Counted from the stretch's first letter, positions 1-13,200 are shown. The stretch: 64,000 bases of DNA from Delphinapterus leucas (GCF_002288925.2 NW_022098031.1:10693251-10757250), one strand, 5' to 3'. Notes: generated from the sequence alone by a model not told the origin. Numbers and translations are program-made.

Positions 1-570
1 TTATACATATACATATGTTCCCATATCTCTTCCCTCTTGTGTCTCCCTCCCTCCCACCCTCCCCATCCCACCCCTCTAGGTGGTCACAAAGCACAGAGCT
101 GATCTCCCTGTGCTATGTGGCTGCTTCCCACTAGCTATCTGTTTTACGTTTGGTAGTGTATATATGTCCATGCCACTCTATCACTTTGTCACAGCTTACC
201 CTTCCCCCTCCCCATATCCTCAAGTCCATTCTCTAGTAGGTCTGTGTCTTTATTGCCATCTTACCCCTAGGTTCTTCATGACCTTTGTTTTTTCTTTTCC
301 TTAGATTCCATATATATGTGTTAGCATATGGTATTTGTTTTTCTCTTTCTGACTTACTCCACTCTGTATGACAGACAACCACCTCACTACAAATAACTCA
401 AATTCGTTTCTTTCTATGGCTGAGTAATATTCCATTGTATATATGTGCCACATCTTCTTTATCCATTCATCCGATGATGGACATTTAGATTGCTTCCATC
501 TCCTGGCTATTGTAAACAGAGCTGCAATGAACATTTTGGTACATGACTCTTTTTGAATTATGGTTTTCTA
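1..570 (-). mobile_element. LINE-1 fragment: ORF2 C-terminus and 3' UTR
   Basis: Read on the minus strand, 534 to 301 encodes the end of L1 ORF2, recognisable by MEYYSAI and by the run FIAALFTIARRWKQSKCPSS. It is followed by a 3' UTR containing the 'gggagatcagctc' and 'gaccacctagaggggtggga' stretches typical of cetartiodactyl L1. The 3' end lies beyond the left edge of the window. The 5' side is truncated near 570. The frame has decayed, so this is a dead copy. Confidence 0.85.
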
Positions 571-755
571 AGAGGCACTTTTAGAATACATTTTAACATC
601 TCTGAAACAGGAATGTACCTTATAGCAAACTCCCCTGTCAATACAAAAAGCAAAAAGCTAATTATATATCAGTATTTTTAATCATTTTAAAATGTAGTTT
701 AGGGAGAAAGAGTGGGAAATAACTCTCCTGTAAGTCTTTAAAAAACATTACTATG

Positions 756-977
756 GGGCTTCCCTGGTGGCACAGTGGTTGAGAGTCCGCCTGCCGATGC
801 AGGGGACATGGGTTCATGACCCGGTCCGAGAAGATCCCACGTGCCGCGGAGCGGCTGGGCCCGTGAGCCATGGCCGCTAAGCCTGCGCGTCCAGAGCCTG
901 TGCTCCACAACAGGAGAGGCCACAGCAATAAGAGGCCCGCGTACCGTAAAAAATATATAAATAAATAAAAAATAAAA
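756..977 (+). mobile_element. CHR SINE, short cetacean form
   Basis: The tRNA-like head, the GC-rich body (gagcggctgggcccgtgagc) and an A-rich tail are all present. It is flanked by a 9-bp target duplication, attactatg, at 747-755 and 978-986. The Pol III B box is degraded (ggttcatgacc). Confidence 0.93.
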
Positions 978-1358
978 ATTACTATGCAAAAATCCTATAC
1001 TATTGGTGTTTTCTCTGACCCTTAATATTAATTACACAAGTCAATATTTATTGCACTTCAAGTTATGCAGACTGTAATTCTGACGACCTGGGAATAATTT
1101 CAGTATTACTACTTTAGGAGTAGTGAGAAAATCTTGAGTTTGTAATGTAAAATGAATTTTAGTTCTCTTGAACTTTATGTATATATATGGTGGTGGATTG
1201 TCTTTCTTCTTTTGCTTATGTTTTTTCTGACAGTTTTATTATTAATAAACAGTAAATTTTTAAAATACACAAATGAAAATTAAAACTGGAAGGTGAAAGA
1301 GGAGTTGTGGGGTTGTCTTGTAATTACTCCATTTTAATTGTAACTTAAAAGTATTAGT

Positions 1359-1574
1359 GGGCTTCCCTGGTGGTGCAGTGCTTGAGGGTCCGCCTGCCGA
1401 TGCAGGGGACACAGGTTCGTGCCCCAGTCCGGGAGGATCCCACATGCCGCGGAGTGGCTGGGCCCATGAGCCATGGCCGCTGAGCCTGCGCATCCGGAGC
1501 CTGTGCTCCGCAACAGGAGGCCACAGCAGTGAGAGGCCCGCGTACAGCAAAAAAAAATATATATATATATATAG
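1359..1574 (+). mobile_element. CHR SINE, short cetacean form
   Basis: This has the same short body as the copy at 756. The tail has turned into an (AT)n run near 1558-1573. The B box reads ggttcgtgccc. No clear target duplication remains, so the right edge is approximate. Confidence 0.92.
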
Positions 1575-1789
1575 GTAACTACTGGCAGTTAAAAAAAGGG
1601 GGGGGATTGGATGAAGGCAGTCAAAAGGTATAAACTTCCAGTTATAAGTGCATAAAAGGGATGTAATGTATAACATGATAAATATAATTAACACTGCTTA
1701 TATTACACAAAAGTTCCTAATAGAGTAATAAATCTTAGGAGTTCTCATTACAAGGAAAATATTATTTTCTATTTCTTTAATTTTGTATC

Positions 1790-1922
1790 TATACGAGATG
1801 ATGGATGTTCATTAACTTATTGTGGTAATCATTTCACGATGTATCTAAGTCAGTTCATTATGTTGCACACCTTAAGCTTATACAGTGCTTGTACGTCAAC
1901 TTTATCTCAATAAAACCAGGAA
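1790..1922 (+). mobile_element. LINE-1 3' end (L1MA/MB type)
   Basis: The text from 'gatgatggatgttcattaa' through 'gttgcacaccttaagcttat' to 'ctcaataaaac' is the conserved 3' UTR end of mid-age mammalian L1, finishing in an A-run. The left boundary is uncertain. Confidence 0.75.
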
Positions 1923-2497
1923 AAAAAAGTGGCCATTAGAAAATCAAAAATGCCAAGTTTAGCCTGTCACTCAACTCACAATGAATTATAATTATAAAAT
2001 ATTCATGTTGGCAAAAAAAGGAATTTTTCAGATAAATAACATGCTGATTGTGATGTATGTTTAAAGAAAAGACAAGCTTAAAAGAACCAATTAAAATTCT
2101 TTCAATTCTATTTTTAAACCTTAATAACTAGTATGCCTCTTCTCAAAAAGGGCTAAGAGTTAACTATTAAACATTACAAAATTAAACCTATTATTTTAAG
2201 TGCTTTATAGAAAAAGAAATACTCTATACAATGTAAATATTGACATTTTAAACATTTTCGTCTCTTATATAAGCTGTATTTGTCTTTTTTATTAATTATC
2301 ATGCTAAAAAATCTAGAAAGAAAAGATAAATAGGGTAGCAAAGTATTTAAGTTCTAAGTACTCAGATTGTATTCTGAGAAGCCTGCTGATCTGTTGTGCC
2401 TTCTTGTACATAAGTAGGAAATAAGGATTAAGACACACACAAAGATACAAAGTATCTTAGAAATTATTAGAAGTATATTAGAAATTACTGACAGATG

Positions 2498-2600
2498 GTA
2501 ACTAGACATCATGGTGATCATAACTTTCATAATGTATATAAACGTTGAATCACTTGAAACTAATATAACATTGTGAGTTATACTTCAGTAAAAAAAATTT
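2498..2600 (+). mobile_element. LINE-1 3' end fragment
   Basis: It contains 'gaaactaatataacattgt' and 'atacttcagtaaaaaaa', the usual last 100 bases of L1 elements in cetartiodactyls. It is short and strongly 5' truncated. Confidence 0.7.
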
Positions 2601-5134
2601 ACAGAGTTCTGACTATTACGTATTATTGCAGTGGACTGCCATTTAAAGAGATGGGAAGAACAATTAAAACTATTTTATAATCAACAGAAAAACTGACACT
2701 GAAAGAGACTTTAACAACCTTCAAGTTAAGGGCACCACCATCAAAAAGTGTTAGATGAAGATGTCAGCAATGGTGGATATCTTGGCTAAACATTTTGCCA
2801 AGAATTATGGTGCTATTGGTCAACTGTAAAACATTCTAGTTTGATTTCCATTGTAGGTGATGGCATTTGATTTTGTTGGCTTATATATGCTCTCTTTTAT
2901 GGCATTTCTTGTACGTAATGGCATTTATCCAAAAAATCTGAATGCAGTTTGGAAGTCATCTGTAATGAATTATAAATTAACAATAACCTGTTTATATATT
3001 AATCTGAAATTCCAGAATTACTTGAATCAAGCTTTAATCTATTAATTCACCAATTATATTAACTCATTAGTTAATGAGGGAATCTCAGATGCCCATTTTT
3101 TGGGGGGTGGCTAAACAGGCAAGAACATAGAATACGTGCAAAATGAATTTATCAATAGTGCCATTTCTCATTTATACTTCTTCATCAGCGAGAAAGTGCA
3201 TATATACAAGTAGACATTTATCCAGTTATAAATATGAAGCACGATTCACAAAGCTTCTCCAACAATCTAACATTCCAGATGAAGAAAATCAATTAAATTT
3301 GTAAAGAACTATCAAAACACGGAAAATTCCACTATGGTTATAACTGGAAGTATTTTCTACACTAATTTTTCAAATGTATAAATATTTCTGCTACTTATCT
3401 ATGAATAAAAAATTTGGGGGGTAATTTTCGGTATTATATGTCATTTGCATTTAAAGATTCCTAATTTTAGTTACTTATATAGATCCCCTAAAATTTGTAG
3501 GACTACAACCAACTCCTGGATCAATCGAAGTAAGTGATACATTAGACTTATCTTTGCTTTCATTGGTTCTTTTTACCAGTTTAAGCAAGTGTTTAATTCT
3601 AGTCTCAGAGAAAATCATAGCAAAGACATGTAATGACAAGAAAATAAAACCCCTATGGTTCCTTCTCAAGTCAAGTTTCAGTGTCGGCTTTGTAACTGCT
3701 TGAAATGCAAGTTGAGGAAAGAAGACAATCATATTCTACATAAAGTTCAGTAAATTTATTTAAGATAATATTTCATCAATCAGAAATGATTGGCATTTTT
3801 ACAAAAATACAAAACAATAATGGATGCTATAACGATTCTGAGCAGAAAATCCTGAAGACATTTATGAGTCAAAGAAAATAAAAATCAGTAAAGTTTTAGT
3901 CTAAATGTATTCACTATATAAAAGTACATATCAAAAAGCAAACAACTGATTCAATTATCTACCATTCTGTATTGCATATTTTTCCTTAACAAGACCTAGG
4001 GCACACCCAAGTTCAGATATTACTGTCCCCAATTAAGAACTATAAGAGTAAATCTAATATCATCGGGGGAATTTTAAAAAGCATTACAAAATGATAAACA
4101 GATGTACTAAAAAAACCTCTTGGCTATTTACTTCATGTTGACATTTACTGAAGACCTACAGTGAACCAAGAATTGTGCTAGAACCTGATGATTAAAAAAG
4201 AAAACCTAAGACATGACACCTTCTAATCAAGATTACTGTATTATAGCATTCAATATTCAACATTCATATGTGAGTGCCTTCTGTATGTTAGGCTCTGTTC
4301 CAGGCAAAGGGAATAAAGCAGTGAATAAAAGACACTGCCCCAATAATTTACTGCCCCGGGGTGGGGGGGGAAACAAATAAAATCAATATAAAATATGTCA
4401 ATCTGACAAGCACTATGGAGAAAAACATATAAAACAAGTTAAGGGAGATAGTGTGGGAATGGAGAGATTATAGCTCAGTACCCAGTCATTTCAACAAATT
4501 GATATTAAATCCTATTTTTAACAAAACACTCTACCATTAGGCTTTGTTCTGTTCAGTATCTTTAATATTTTTGGTGGGATAATGTTCCAACTAATTTGTG
4601 GCTAAAGTTAAATGTGGATTGGGGAGAGTCATAGAGATTTGTCTAGGATCCACGAGAGAGCTCATGGCTTCTATGCCCCTTCTTCCTTTGCTAATAGGGG
4701 TATAAATGGGATTTCTGGAGGAATCTGAACATTAGCTGGTCTTAGGAGGTACCGTTATTCAACATGTACAAAATGCCCCTCGGTGATTTCCTTTGCCAGC
4801 TCTGGACAGGAGGATATTCATGATTCCCCCCATTGTGTAGAAAGAATAACACATAGATCAGGATAGAAGAGAATGCTCCTGACTCATGAATACTCAGGAT
4901 GCAGTCCTTAGGAGGGTAGTGTCCAGGAAACATCTTTGAAGTATTCCTTGCACTATCTCAGCCCACATTGATCGTTCCTCTTTCTGACAGGCTGCACCAA
5001 ATACTTTAGGATTTAACCATACACTATCTTGTCTTCTAAGAGGAGAAAAAAAGCTGTAGAAAGCAACATTATCTTGTGATTTAAGAGGCTTGGCTCTATT
5101 TTAGAAGTTAAATAATTTGAGATAAATAAATTTA
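2601..5134. other. AT-rich non-coding sequence, nothing coding recognised
   Basis: Open frames here are short and have no recognisable domain. A weak L2-like piece on the minus strand lies at about 4135-4380, with 'gccttctgtatgttaggctc' and 'gcagtgaataaaag' wording. A short G-rich run sits at 4359-4370. Otherwise I see nothing I can name. Confidence 0.5.
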
Positions 5135-5455
5135 TTCTCAATTTCCAGGTTCCTTTGTCTGTAAAATGAGGAAATAAGGGAAAGTGAAGTATTGAGCAGA
5201 GATGCCTTACTCAGCCAGGTAGGCATGTAAATGCCTCAAGCAGCAAGGTGTTAATATTAGGGAATGGTGTGGATTGCAGCCAAATAGAGCGAATGCTTAT
5301 ACAGCTAAAATCTTTCAAATTCTAAAAACTGTGAATATTGTGAAAACCAACAAATCTATTTGAGTTACGGAGATTTGGACACCAGTTTTTTTACTTCGGG
5401 ACTGGATGAACTCTAAGGTCCCTTTCAATTCCAAAATGTACTGTTACATCAAGTT
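5135..5455 (+). repeat. MIR-like ancient SINE
   Basis: 'ctgtaaaatgaggaaataa' and, further on, 'gatgaactctaaggtccct' resemble the core and tail of MIR/MIR3 elements. It is strongly diverged and its edges are uncertain. Confidence 0.45.
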
Positions 5456-5537
5456 TTGAAGAATTATACACAGATATAATTTTTGAAGTATCCTAATGTT
5501 ATATTCCCTCTTCTTAATTAATATAAAAAACGATACA

Positions 5538-5734
5538 CAGTTCACCCTCGAACAACATGGGTTTGAACCATGTGGGATCCACTTATACATGAATTTTTAA
5601 AAATAAATATGTACTACACAATTGGAGGTTGGTTGACTCCTTGGATGCTCAGGGCTGACTGTAAAGTTATACTTGAATTTTCGACTGCACGTGTATTGGT
5701 CCACCTAACCCTCGTGTTGTTCAAGGGTCAATTG
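5538..5734. mobile_element. Tigger/MER2-type DNA transposon remnant
   Basis: It has inverted ends: cagttcaccctcgaacaac at the left and gttgttcaagggtcaattg at the right. The interior reads 'ccacttataca...ttttc', typical of MER2-class non-autonomous pogo elements. A TA follows the right end; the left flank is less clear. The interior is too short to encode a transposase. Confidence 0.8.
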
Positions 5735-6689
5735 TAAAATTCTATGTTTGTAATAAAATTTAATGATAATGTAAATATTCTTTTCCTAACTTCATAATGG
5801 AGGTTTAATATTATATAGACATTTTAGAATTATCATCTTTCAAATATAATATAGATAAAACTAAATAAAAGACTGGAAACAATAAGGACAATCTCCCTAT
5901 TCATAGGCTGTCCTATGGGAAAATCTGTCAACAACTACTGGGCATTCAACCAAGGCAAGATGCAAACGCCTTCTACATTTTCTTCTTCCTTCTGGCATGC
6001 TAGTCCAAGATGCTTTGTGCAGTTAAGGCTTCTTTCAAAGTAATTTAAGATTAGGGCATGGGCATGAGAGTCTCCCTCAGGAAATATACTTCTCTTCAAC
6101 TATCACCCCAAATGAAGAGACTGGTTGTAGAGGGGATTATACATATTGATTATGGGGATTAAGATTGGGGAGTAAAATATAAAAAGAAGGAAAAAGTGGT
6201 TGTAAAGGAGAAGTCTATATATAAAATATGCAAAAAATGTGGAGTGGGGACCAAATGTCACCAGGCTGACCCATAAAACATTGAATAATAGATTCTAATT
6301 AAAGACTGCTTTAATCCTATCCAGGATAAAATATAATACACCATCAAACCAAAGGAATTAAGGAAACTTTGGTTATATTAATCCAGTAACAAAATTTGTA
6401 TCCACAAGGTTACCTTGAAAATGCTTGAAATCAAGATTATCTTGAAAAGCAAATACACTGATTCTTTGTTTTTAAATGATGGACCTATGTTTCAATAACA
6501 CAAAGCAATCCTATATTTTAAGCAAAACAAATAATCAACTGATATTTTTAGAGACATTCCTTAACCAAGTGTGGCTAATTCATTATCAATAAATAAAGAA
6601 GCCATTTAGCTAAGTTTGAGGACCAAACTTAGTTTTTCCTTATACTATAAAAGTAAAAATTATACTACCTTTGCAGCCCAGGGTGGTAA
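5735..6689. other. Non-coding, no feature recognised
   Basis: AT-rich sequence without long open frames or repeats that I can name. Confidence 0.5.
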
Positions 6690-6905
6690 AACATGGATTC
6701 TAGAAATAAGAAGACCTAGAACTGGCCACCTATGCAATTTACAAGTGACCTGTCACTTATTTCTAGGCTTGTGTTTTTATGTGTAAAATATGGACAATGA
6801 TAATACCAATTTCACAGAGTTGATGGGCAGATTAAATAAGAATATGTATTATCTATAAAAGCCTTAAGTGTTAGTCATTACCATTATCAATTAGATGCAG
6901 AGTAG
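6690..6905 (+). repeat. MIR element
   Basis: The MIR order is visible: a tRNA-like start near 'ggattctagaaataagaaga', then 'gtgtaaaatatggacaatga' and 'gttgatgggcagattaaata'. It is moderately diverged. Confidence 0.6.
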
Positions 6906-7132
6906 CCATTATTTATTTATTTTGGTGTTCCCTATTTGGTCTAGAAATGTTTGTTGAATAAAAGAATGACTATCTAAAGACTAATAATTCATTTCCAGCA
7001 AAGGAAAGAAATACTTAGATTTTTAAAAGACCACTAACAAGTTACTTTTTTAGGTAAATTGCCATTTAAGTTCATCAGTTATTGACAGATGTCATGAATT
7101 CCAATGGAATTCCTGACATTAAAAAAAAATGA

Positions 7133-7510
7133 GGGAGACTTCCCTGGTGGCAAAGTGGTTAAGAATCCGCTTGCTAATGCAGGGGACACGGGTTCAAGCC
7201 CTGGTCCAGGAAGATTCTCACATGCCATGGAGCAACTAAGCCCGTGCGCCACCACTGCTGAGCTTGCGCTCCAGAGCCTGCGAGACACAATTACTGAGCC
7301 AGCGAGCCACCACTACCAAAGCCCGCGCGCCTAAAGCCGCTGCTCCACAACAAGAGAAGCCACCGCAATGAGAAGCCCGCGCTCTGCAACAAAGAGTAGC
7401 CCCCGCTAGCCACAACTAGAGGAAGCCTGAGTGCAGCAACGAAGACCCAATGCAGCCAAAAATAATAAAATAAATAAATAAATAAAAATAATAAAAAAGA
7501 GAAGACTTAA
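7133..7510 (+). mobile_element. CHR SINE, long form
   Basis: This is a full-length long-form copy with the tandem 'ccacaactactga'-like modules, the 'agtagcccccgct' block and the 'gacccaatgcagcc' end, then an (AATA)n tail. It has landed next to an A-run followed by tgaggga; the same text (tgaaggga) precedes the next SINE at 7527, so the two share a target. Confidence 0.92.
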
Positions 7511-7526
7511 AAAAAAAAAAAATGAA

Positions 7527-7672
7527 GGGACTTCCCTGGAGTTCCAGTGGTTAAGACTCCGCACTTCCACTGCAGGGGGCATGGGTGTGATCCCTGGTTG
7601 GGGAACAAAGATCCAGCATGCCACACAGCGTGGCCAAAAAAATAAAGAAAGAAAAAAAAGAAAAGGAAAAGG
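7527..7672 (+). mobile_element. CHR-2-type SINE
   Basis: It begins gggacttccctggagttcca and carries 'gatccctggttggggaac', the diagnostic body of the shorter CHR-2 group, ending 'gtggcc' before a purine-rich A/G tail. It sits back to back with the long-form SINE. Confidence 0.88.
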
Positions 7673-7804
7673 GCAGGGAGGGGAGGAGAAGAAAGAACGT
7701 TTGAGATGCTTTGGGCATATATCTTAAAAAAAATTTTTTTTTAATATTAGTTTCTTATATTTGCCCTGTAGGAATTGTAATTTCAGTAGAAAAGAAAATG
7801 CTCT

Positions 7805-8166
7805 GGGCTTCCCTGGTGGTGCAGTGGTTGGGAGTCTGCCTGCCAGTGCGGGGGGGACACGGGTTTGAGCCCTGGTCCGGGAGGATCCCACATGCGGCGA
7901 AGCAGCTGATCCCGTGCGCCACAACTACTGAGCCTGCGCTCTGGAGCTTGTGTGCCGCAGCTGCTGAAGCCCGGTGCCTAGAGCCCGTGCTCCGCAACAG
8001 GAGAGGCCACGGCGATGAGAGGCCTGCGCACCGCAATGAAAGAGTGGCCCCCGCTCACCGCAGCTAGAGAGAGCCTGCACACAGCAACGAAGACCCAAAG
8101 CAGCCAGGAATAAAAAAAAAAAAAAAAAAAAAAAACCAAGAAAAAAAAAAAAAAAAAAAAAAAAAA
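7805..8166 (+). mobile_element. CHR SINE, long form with a double poly-A tail
   Basis: The head, body and 'gacccaaagcagccagg' end are present. The tail is two long A-runs (about 8108-8134 and 8142-8166) separated by ccaag. A short gctct duplication flanks it (about 7799-7804 and 8167-8171). Part of the body (aggagaggccac, gagaggcctgcgca) already resembles the short form. Confidence 0.92.
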
Positions 8167-8171
8167 GCTCT

Positions 8172-9678
8172 ACAGCACGAATAGTATTAAAACCAACAAC
8201 TTCTGGGTTCCAGAGACACCTACTCTCAACCCCATAATCTGATTTATTATTATTTTTAATCTGACTTATTCTTTAAATCAGTCTCATTAATAAATGTAAA
8301 AAATAGGTTATAATAAGAAACAATACTTAAAAAGTGATCAGCGACATTTCATAGTTCCTTTCCATTAAAATTCTCCAAATAGCTACAGTCAAATTAAAAT
8401 TCTTCCAAAACATTGATAACTAGCAATTTTCCTATCCTCAAGTTGTTCAGCTACGACCTCCCTTTCATCCCCCCCCCAGTCTGAAATTCTGTGATCTTAA
8501 ATTATAAATAAAGGGCTAGGTAAAAACACTTAACTACTGGTTCCTGAAGTCAAGTGACACTACTCCCACTAAGCACTTTCTGGGGAGATGATACTTGATT
8601 TCCCCTTTCCGCCTCCAACTCCCGAAGTAGTATTTTAGCAGCTAAAGAGGATTACTGTGCTCTCTTCTCACTCCTAAATAAAATTAACTAATTCAAACGT
8701 TAAAAGAAACTGGACTAATCTTTTGGACACAATGACAGTGTTCAAAACTTCTGAGCAGATTAAAAAATTATTTTTTGGAGGAAAAATTAAGAGGTCCAAA
8801 CATTACCTCACACCCTCTTTTAAAAATGTTTCCAATCTTACTAACTTAAATTCTGCCAAGAAAGGTCTTCTCTGTGAACTAGATTTCTAAATCTAGTCGA
8901 GCATAGTATTTGTAGACTGTCAAACTGTTTTACAGCATTTTCTCTATTCTGACCATATTTATAACACCTCACAGAGGAATAAAATTCTTCCTTTGCCCTT
9001 TTCATGGACTAATGTTGCCAGTAAATGAAGCTTATTCTAACATATACTATGACATGCAATTTAAAGTCATGTTTCCAGTTTTATTATTGGACTCTTCACT
9101 GTAGTTACCTTTCAAAGTTCAGTACTTGATCACATCTCTGAGAGAATATATTAACTACAGTATAAAAATTTATCACTAATCTAACAACTGCAGAAAAGCC
9201 ATATAAAGAAATCTTAATAGATTTCTCAGTCAACAATACATGAGCAATGTAGTTAAGTGACCAAAAAAAAGAGATCCCAAAAATGTTTCAAAATCAGGCA
9301 AGAAGAAATAATGGGGGCTCAAGATCACCATATTAGTTTCTATCAGATCCCTCCAAACAGGCTGGATTTGGAGGGATCTAACAGATTCCTCTCCCCTGCT
9401 CCCCAGCTCCTTGGACATGTCCTAAAAATTAACCTGTCAGTTTTTTTCCTCTTGTCAGATCTAGCTGTAAATTCTATAGGCATACATAACTCAAAATCTG
9501 CTGTGTCCTCTGAACTGAATTTAGGTAATCCAAGTATGGATATTAACTTTATTATTTGCTATGTATCTTAGAATCTGATACACACACACACATACTCACT
9601 CACTCACACGGAGGCCTTAGTTAACTGTATTTTAAATTGAAAAAACAAACAAACAAATGGTAAAATAGGAAAATATAA
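8172..9678. other. Non-coding; (CA)n-like run at 9581-9608
   Basis: No coding or named interspersed repeat was recognised. A short cacacaca/cactcact microsatellite lies at 9581-9608. The open frame at 9257-9571 has no recognisable domain. Confidence 0.5.
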
Positions 9679-10225
9679 CAACAGTTAAGAGCACAGGGCT
9701 TCCCTGGTGGTGCAGTGGTTAAGAGTCCGCCTGCCAACGCAGGGGACACGGGTTCGAGCCCTGGTCTAGGAAGATCCCACATGCTGCGGAGCAACTAAGC
9801 CCGTGTGCCACAACTACTGAGCCCTCATGCCACAACTACTGAAGCCCGTACGTCTAGAGCCCATGCTCCGCAACGAGAAGCCACCACATGAGAAGCCTGT
9901 GCAGTGCAACGAAGAGTAGCCCCGCTCGCTGCAACTAGAGAAAGCCAGCACGCAGCAACAAAGATCCAACACAGCCAAAAATAAATAAATAAATTAAAAA
10001 AAAAAAAGAGCATAGACTTTAGATCTGATTTCCTGGATCAGAATGCCAGTTCTAACACATATTAGCTACGTGACCTTGGTCATGATATTTTAACCTCTCT
10101 GTGCCTCATTTCCTCATCTGAAAATGGGAAAAAACAGTACTTCTTAAAATTAAAAAAATTTCAAATAAAATAAATTATTCCATGCAAAATGCTTAACACA
10201 AAATAAGCAGTCAGTAAATGGTACT
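9679..10225 (+). repeat. MIR element split by a CHR SINE
   Basis: The MIR head (aacaacagttaagagca) lies at 9679-9695. The rest resumes at 10007 with 'agagcatagactt', 'gtgaccttggtcatg', 'ctctgtgcctcatttcctca' and a tail near 10215. The SINE at 9696 interrupts it and duplicated part of the MIR as its target site. Confidence 0.85.
9696..10006 (+). mobile_element. CHR SINE, long form, inserted in MIR
   Basis: Full-length long-form copy with A box tggtgcagtgg and B box ggttcgagccc, ending in an (AAAT)n then A-run tail. The target duplication is aagagcacag/aagagcatag, with one mismatch. Confidence 0.93.
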
Positions 10226-10799
10226 TGAAAAATTTTTTATCCTATCTAGCTGTCTACAGTGCTTAAAACTTGAAGCACATAAAAGACTTCAAAAGCATAC
10301 TATAGTATACTACAGAAAATTGTATACCCTAAGGAGTTGTCATCTGTCTCTCTTCTCCACCCCATTACCAAGTCTGATCCATTCTACCCTGATGTTTCTG
10401 AAATCAATTCCATTCTCTCCACTCCATTACCTCATAAGAACTCTCATTTCTCATGTGGAAAAAAGGGGGATACAGGATGCAAATATGAAGGGAAAACGTT
10501 AATTTATTATACACTTGAATGTCCATGAACAGATTAGAGATGTTAGTTTTAACTGTGAAGACAAAGAGGTAGGGCATTCCAGAAATTTGAGAAAAAACAA
10601 ATATGACAGCTATATTTCGGTGGCTTTTACATCCCAGAAGATGCTTTGTAAGTATGGAACTTTAAAATGTTTATAGTGTTTGTACTGTGTTAGCTCGCAA
10701 TCAAGTCAATTTTACAGAACAAAATGCTATGGGTGCAGAGAAGAGAACTGTCTGACTGTAAGGATATATCAGGCAAGGTTTCACTAAGTGGATATTTAA
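10226..10799. other. Non-coding, no feature recognised
   Basis: Unique-looking AT-rich sequence. The overlapping small open frames at 10218-10528 have no domain I recognise. Confidence 0.45.
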
Positions 10800-11415
10800 G
10801 CCAGACCAGTGGATATTTTAAGGGAATAGGGAGGTTCACTGAGAGATAAGGGCATTCCAGGAAAAAGGACTAGCATGAGAGAATTCATTACATCATGAGT
10901 GCATGGGGAAGGGGGTTAGGTACAAGAGGAAGGGGAGCCTTGACCTGCATTCTATAAGAAACAGAAACAAAGTTTGCAAGTTGGGAAATGATATGAACAT
11001 ATCTGTGTTTTAGAAAGAATACAGAAGCAGAGTATTAGTTTCCTGAACTCTGGGAATTCAGTAGGAGTTTAATGCAGGCAAGAGATGGTGACCTAAGTCA
11101 GGGTAGTGGCAGAAGGAATAAAGAGAAAGGATATTTGAGAAATTTCTAAGTTAGACTCAAGAGAACATGAGGACAGGCAACACTGGGTAAGGAAAGGAAG
11201 ATGAGATGCAGCATGATCAAACAGATGGATAGTGACACCATTAAAACATAGGGAGCCTAAGAGGAACACACTTGGTTTAGTAGGTATCTTTAATCTTTTG
11301 GAATAGGTCTCAAAGACAATGGAGGAAAAACTGACAACAGTATGGACATGGCAGTAGCATCTTTTATTCTCAAAGCGATTAGAAAGAAGATGCTCAATGC
11401 CTGTGTTCAAAAGGC
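10800..11415 (-). repeat. LINE-2 fragment
   Basis: Plus-strand text such as 'gagataagggcattccagga' and 'ggtagtggcag' is the complement of L2 sequence (sense: ctggaatgcc..., ...accaccctag). It is old and diverged; edges are approximate. Confidence 0.6.
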
Positions 11416-13200
11416 TTCAGGTACAGAACGGACACTGATTTGTTTAGGAAGATTATAAATGTACCATGTGTAATTTGTTTCACTCAATATTTCTGGTGTA
11501 TTAATTTGAAATATACAATTTATTTAGACGATTGCAAATCTCAATTTAAGGTTTTATAATTTTAGTTGTAAGCCTTTATCAAATGAACTTTGATGGAGTC
11601 TTTTGCCAGTTTATGAGAAAAAGGAATATGAACAGAAAAAATTAGCACTGTACAAAACCAAAAATCTTTCTAGGCTTAATGAGCTTCTCAGTGTAAAATA
11701 CTCAGTGACTAGCTTGTATTGTATGTACAATAAACCATAACATATAAAAATCACTTGCCTAGACTGTGTCTTTGGACTTGGTCCTTTTCCTCTTTATCTT
11801 AAGCCTTCTGTAAACAGGGCAGAAGTAAGCACCTTACATCCTATTTCTGATTTCTCTAGGAATAAATAGATACTACGGCTATGGTGACACCATTGCTAGT
11901 GTTTACTCAACATTCTTTTAAGGTCTAGTCTAAAAACAAAACGTATCTATTAAAAATCAACAAAAACTACTACAAGCAAAGAAATGCAGATTTCCTCCTT
12001 CTCTTGTGAAAAGGACACCATTCTTTTTCGACTTTAATCTAAATGTTCCCATTTTCTTGTCTTCTCAAGTCTTTTCATCACCCAAATCTGACCTTTACAT
12101 TTCTATACAGGAATATAATGTTGGATACACTTGCTTTAAAGGCTCAAGTAATTTTTCTACAACAATGTCCATGATATAAGCTGGCAAGTCTCACAAGGTG
12201 GCAAAAAGAACCATAAAAAGCTAAAATAACAAAAGGACTCTATTCACATTCTTAAAACAAGAAAAATGATGAAAGGATAACAACCAAGCACACCATCCCA
12301 GAAGAGCCTATTTTAGCCAACAGATTAATCAAATTAAGGACATCTTTTTGGTATAAGTATCAATATTTTTAATGGCTCCTTTCCATCAATACTACCAGGC
12401 ACAGTGCATGTCTCAGAATAGTTTATGTCCCACAATGGCTCAACTGCTGACAAAATTTGTAAGGATTTTTAGTAGCCACTTTAAGTTATATACCTGCTAT
12501 TAGAGAGATCTCAGCCATGGTGTTCTCTGATTTACATAACATGAACACATACAAAAGCTAACCGCAGCACAGGAATGACTAGGCACACACTACCCTAGAT
12601 GTTTCCTTACAAACACCGTCTCTGTTAATCTGTGATCAAAGCTTAAACCGCTGTAAGAGGAAAATTTCAAGCTGCCTAGGACTTTGCTATATCTAATAAA
12701 GTACATTTAAATAAAGCATTAATCATCCGACAGATGATACAATTTTTAGTCAAGAAATTTAGTAGCACCACCTTCTGATAAGGACACCATGATGTCATAC
12801 ACAAATATATTCCTAAATAATTAATCAAATGCACTTCTGTATTTTCATTTGAATATTAAAAAACATCTATCCAAAATAAATAACATTCAGAAACTTAAGA
12901 AATAAAAGCCCAAGTGTCCCAACACCCCTCTCCCACTAAGCCAACTGTCTAGTTACCAGGCATTTATTAAACTGTGCTAACACAGTGATAAGCAAAAAAG
13001 GTAGCCACATCAAAGTGAAATCAGGGTGACCAACAGTCCTGATTTTAGCACTCAGTCTTATGTCCCAAGAAATCCTCAGTCCTGAGAAAAACAAGGTGGC
13101 TGGTTGTCTTTTGTGGAATACATATTGATAGGAATTTGCTTCCTCTCATGTTTCATAATTTTAAAGATGTGGAACTGTGAAGGCTTAGAAAACATCTTGC
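11416..13200. other. Non-coding, no feature recognised
   Basis: AT-rich, low in recognisable repeats, no convincing exon. Confidence 0.45.

Noticed and set aside
9696..9780. tRNA gene
   Set aside because: The SINE head has A-box and B-box motifs (tggtgcagtgg, ggttcgagccc), but the sequence does not close into a tRNA cloverleaf and continues into the SINE body.
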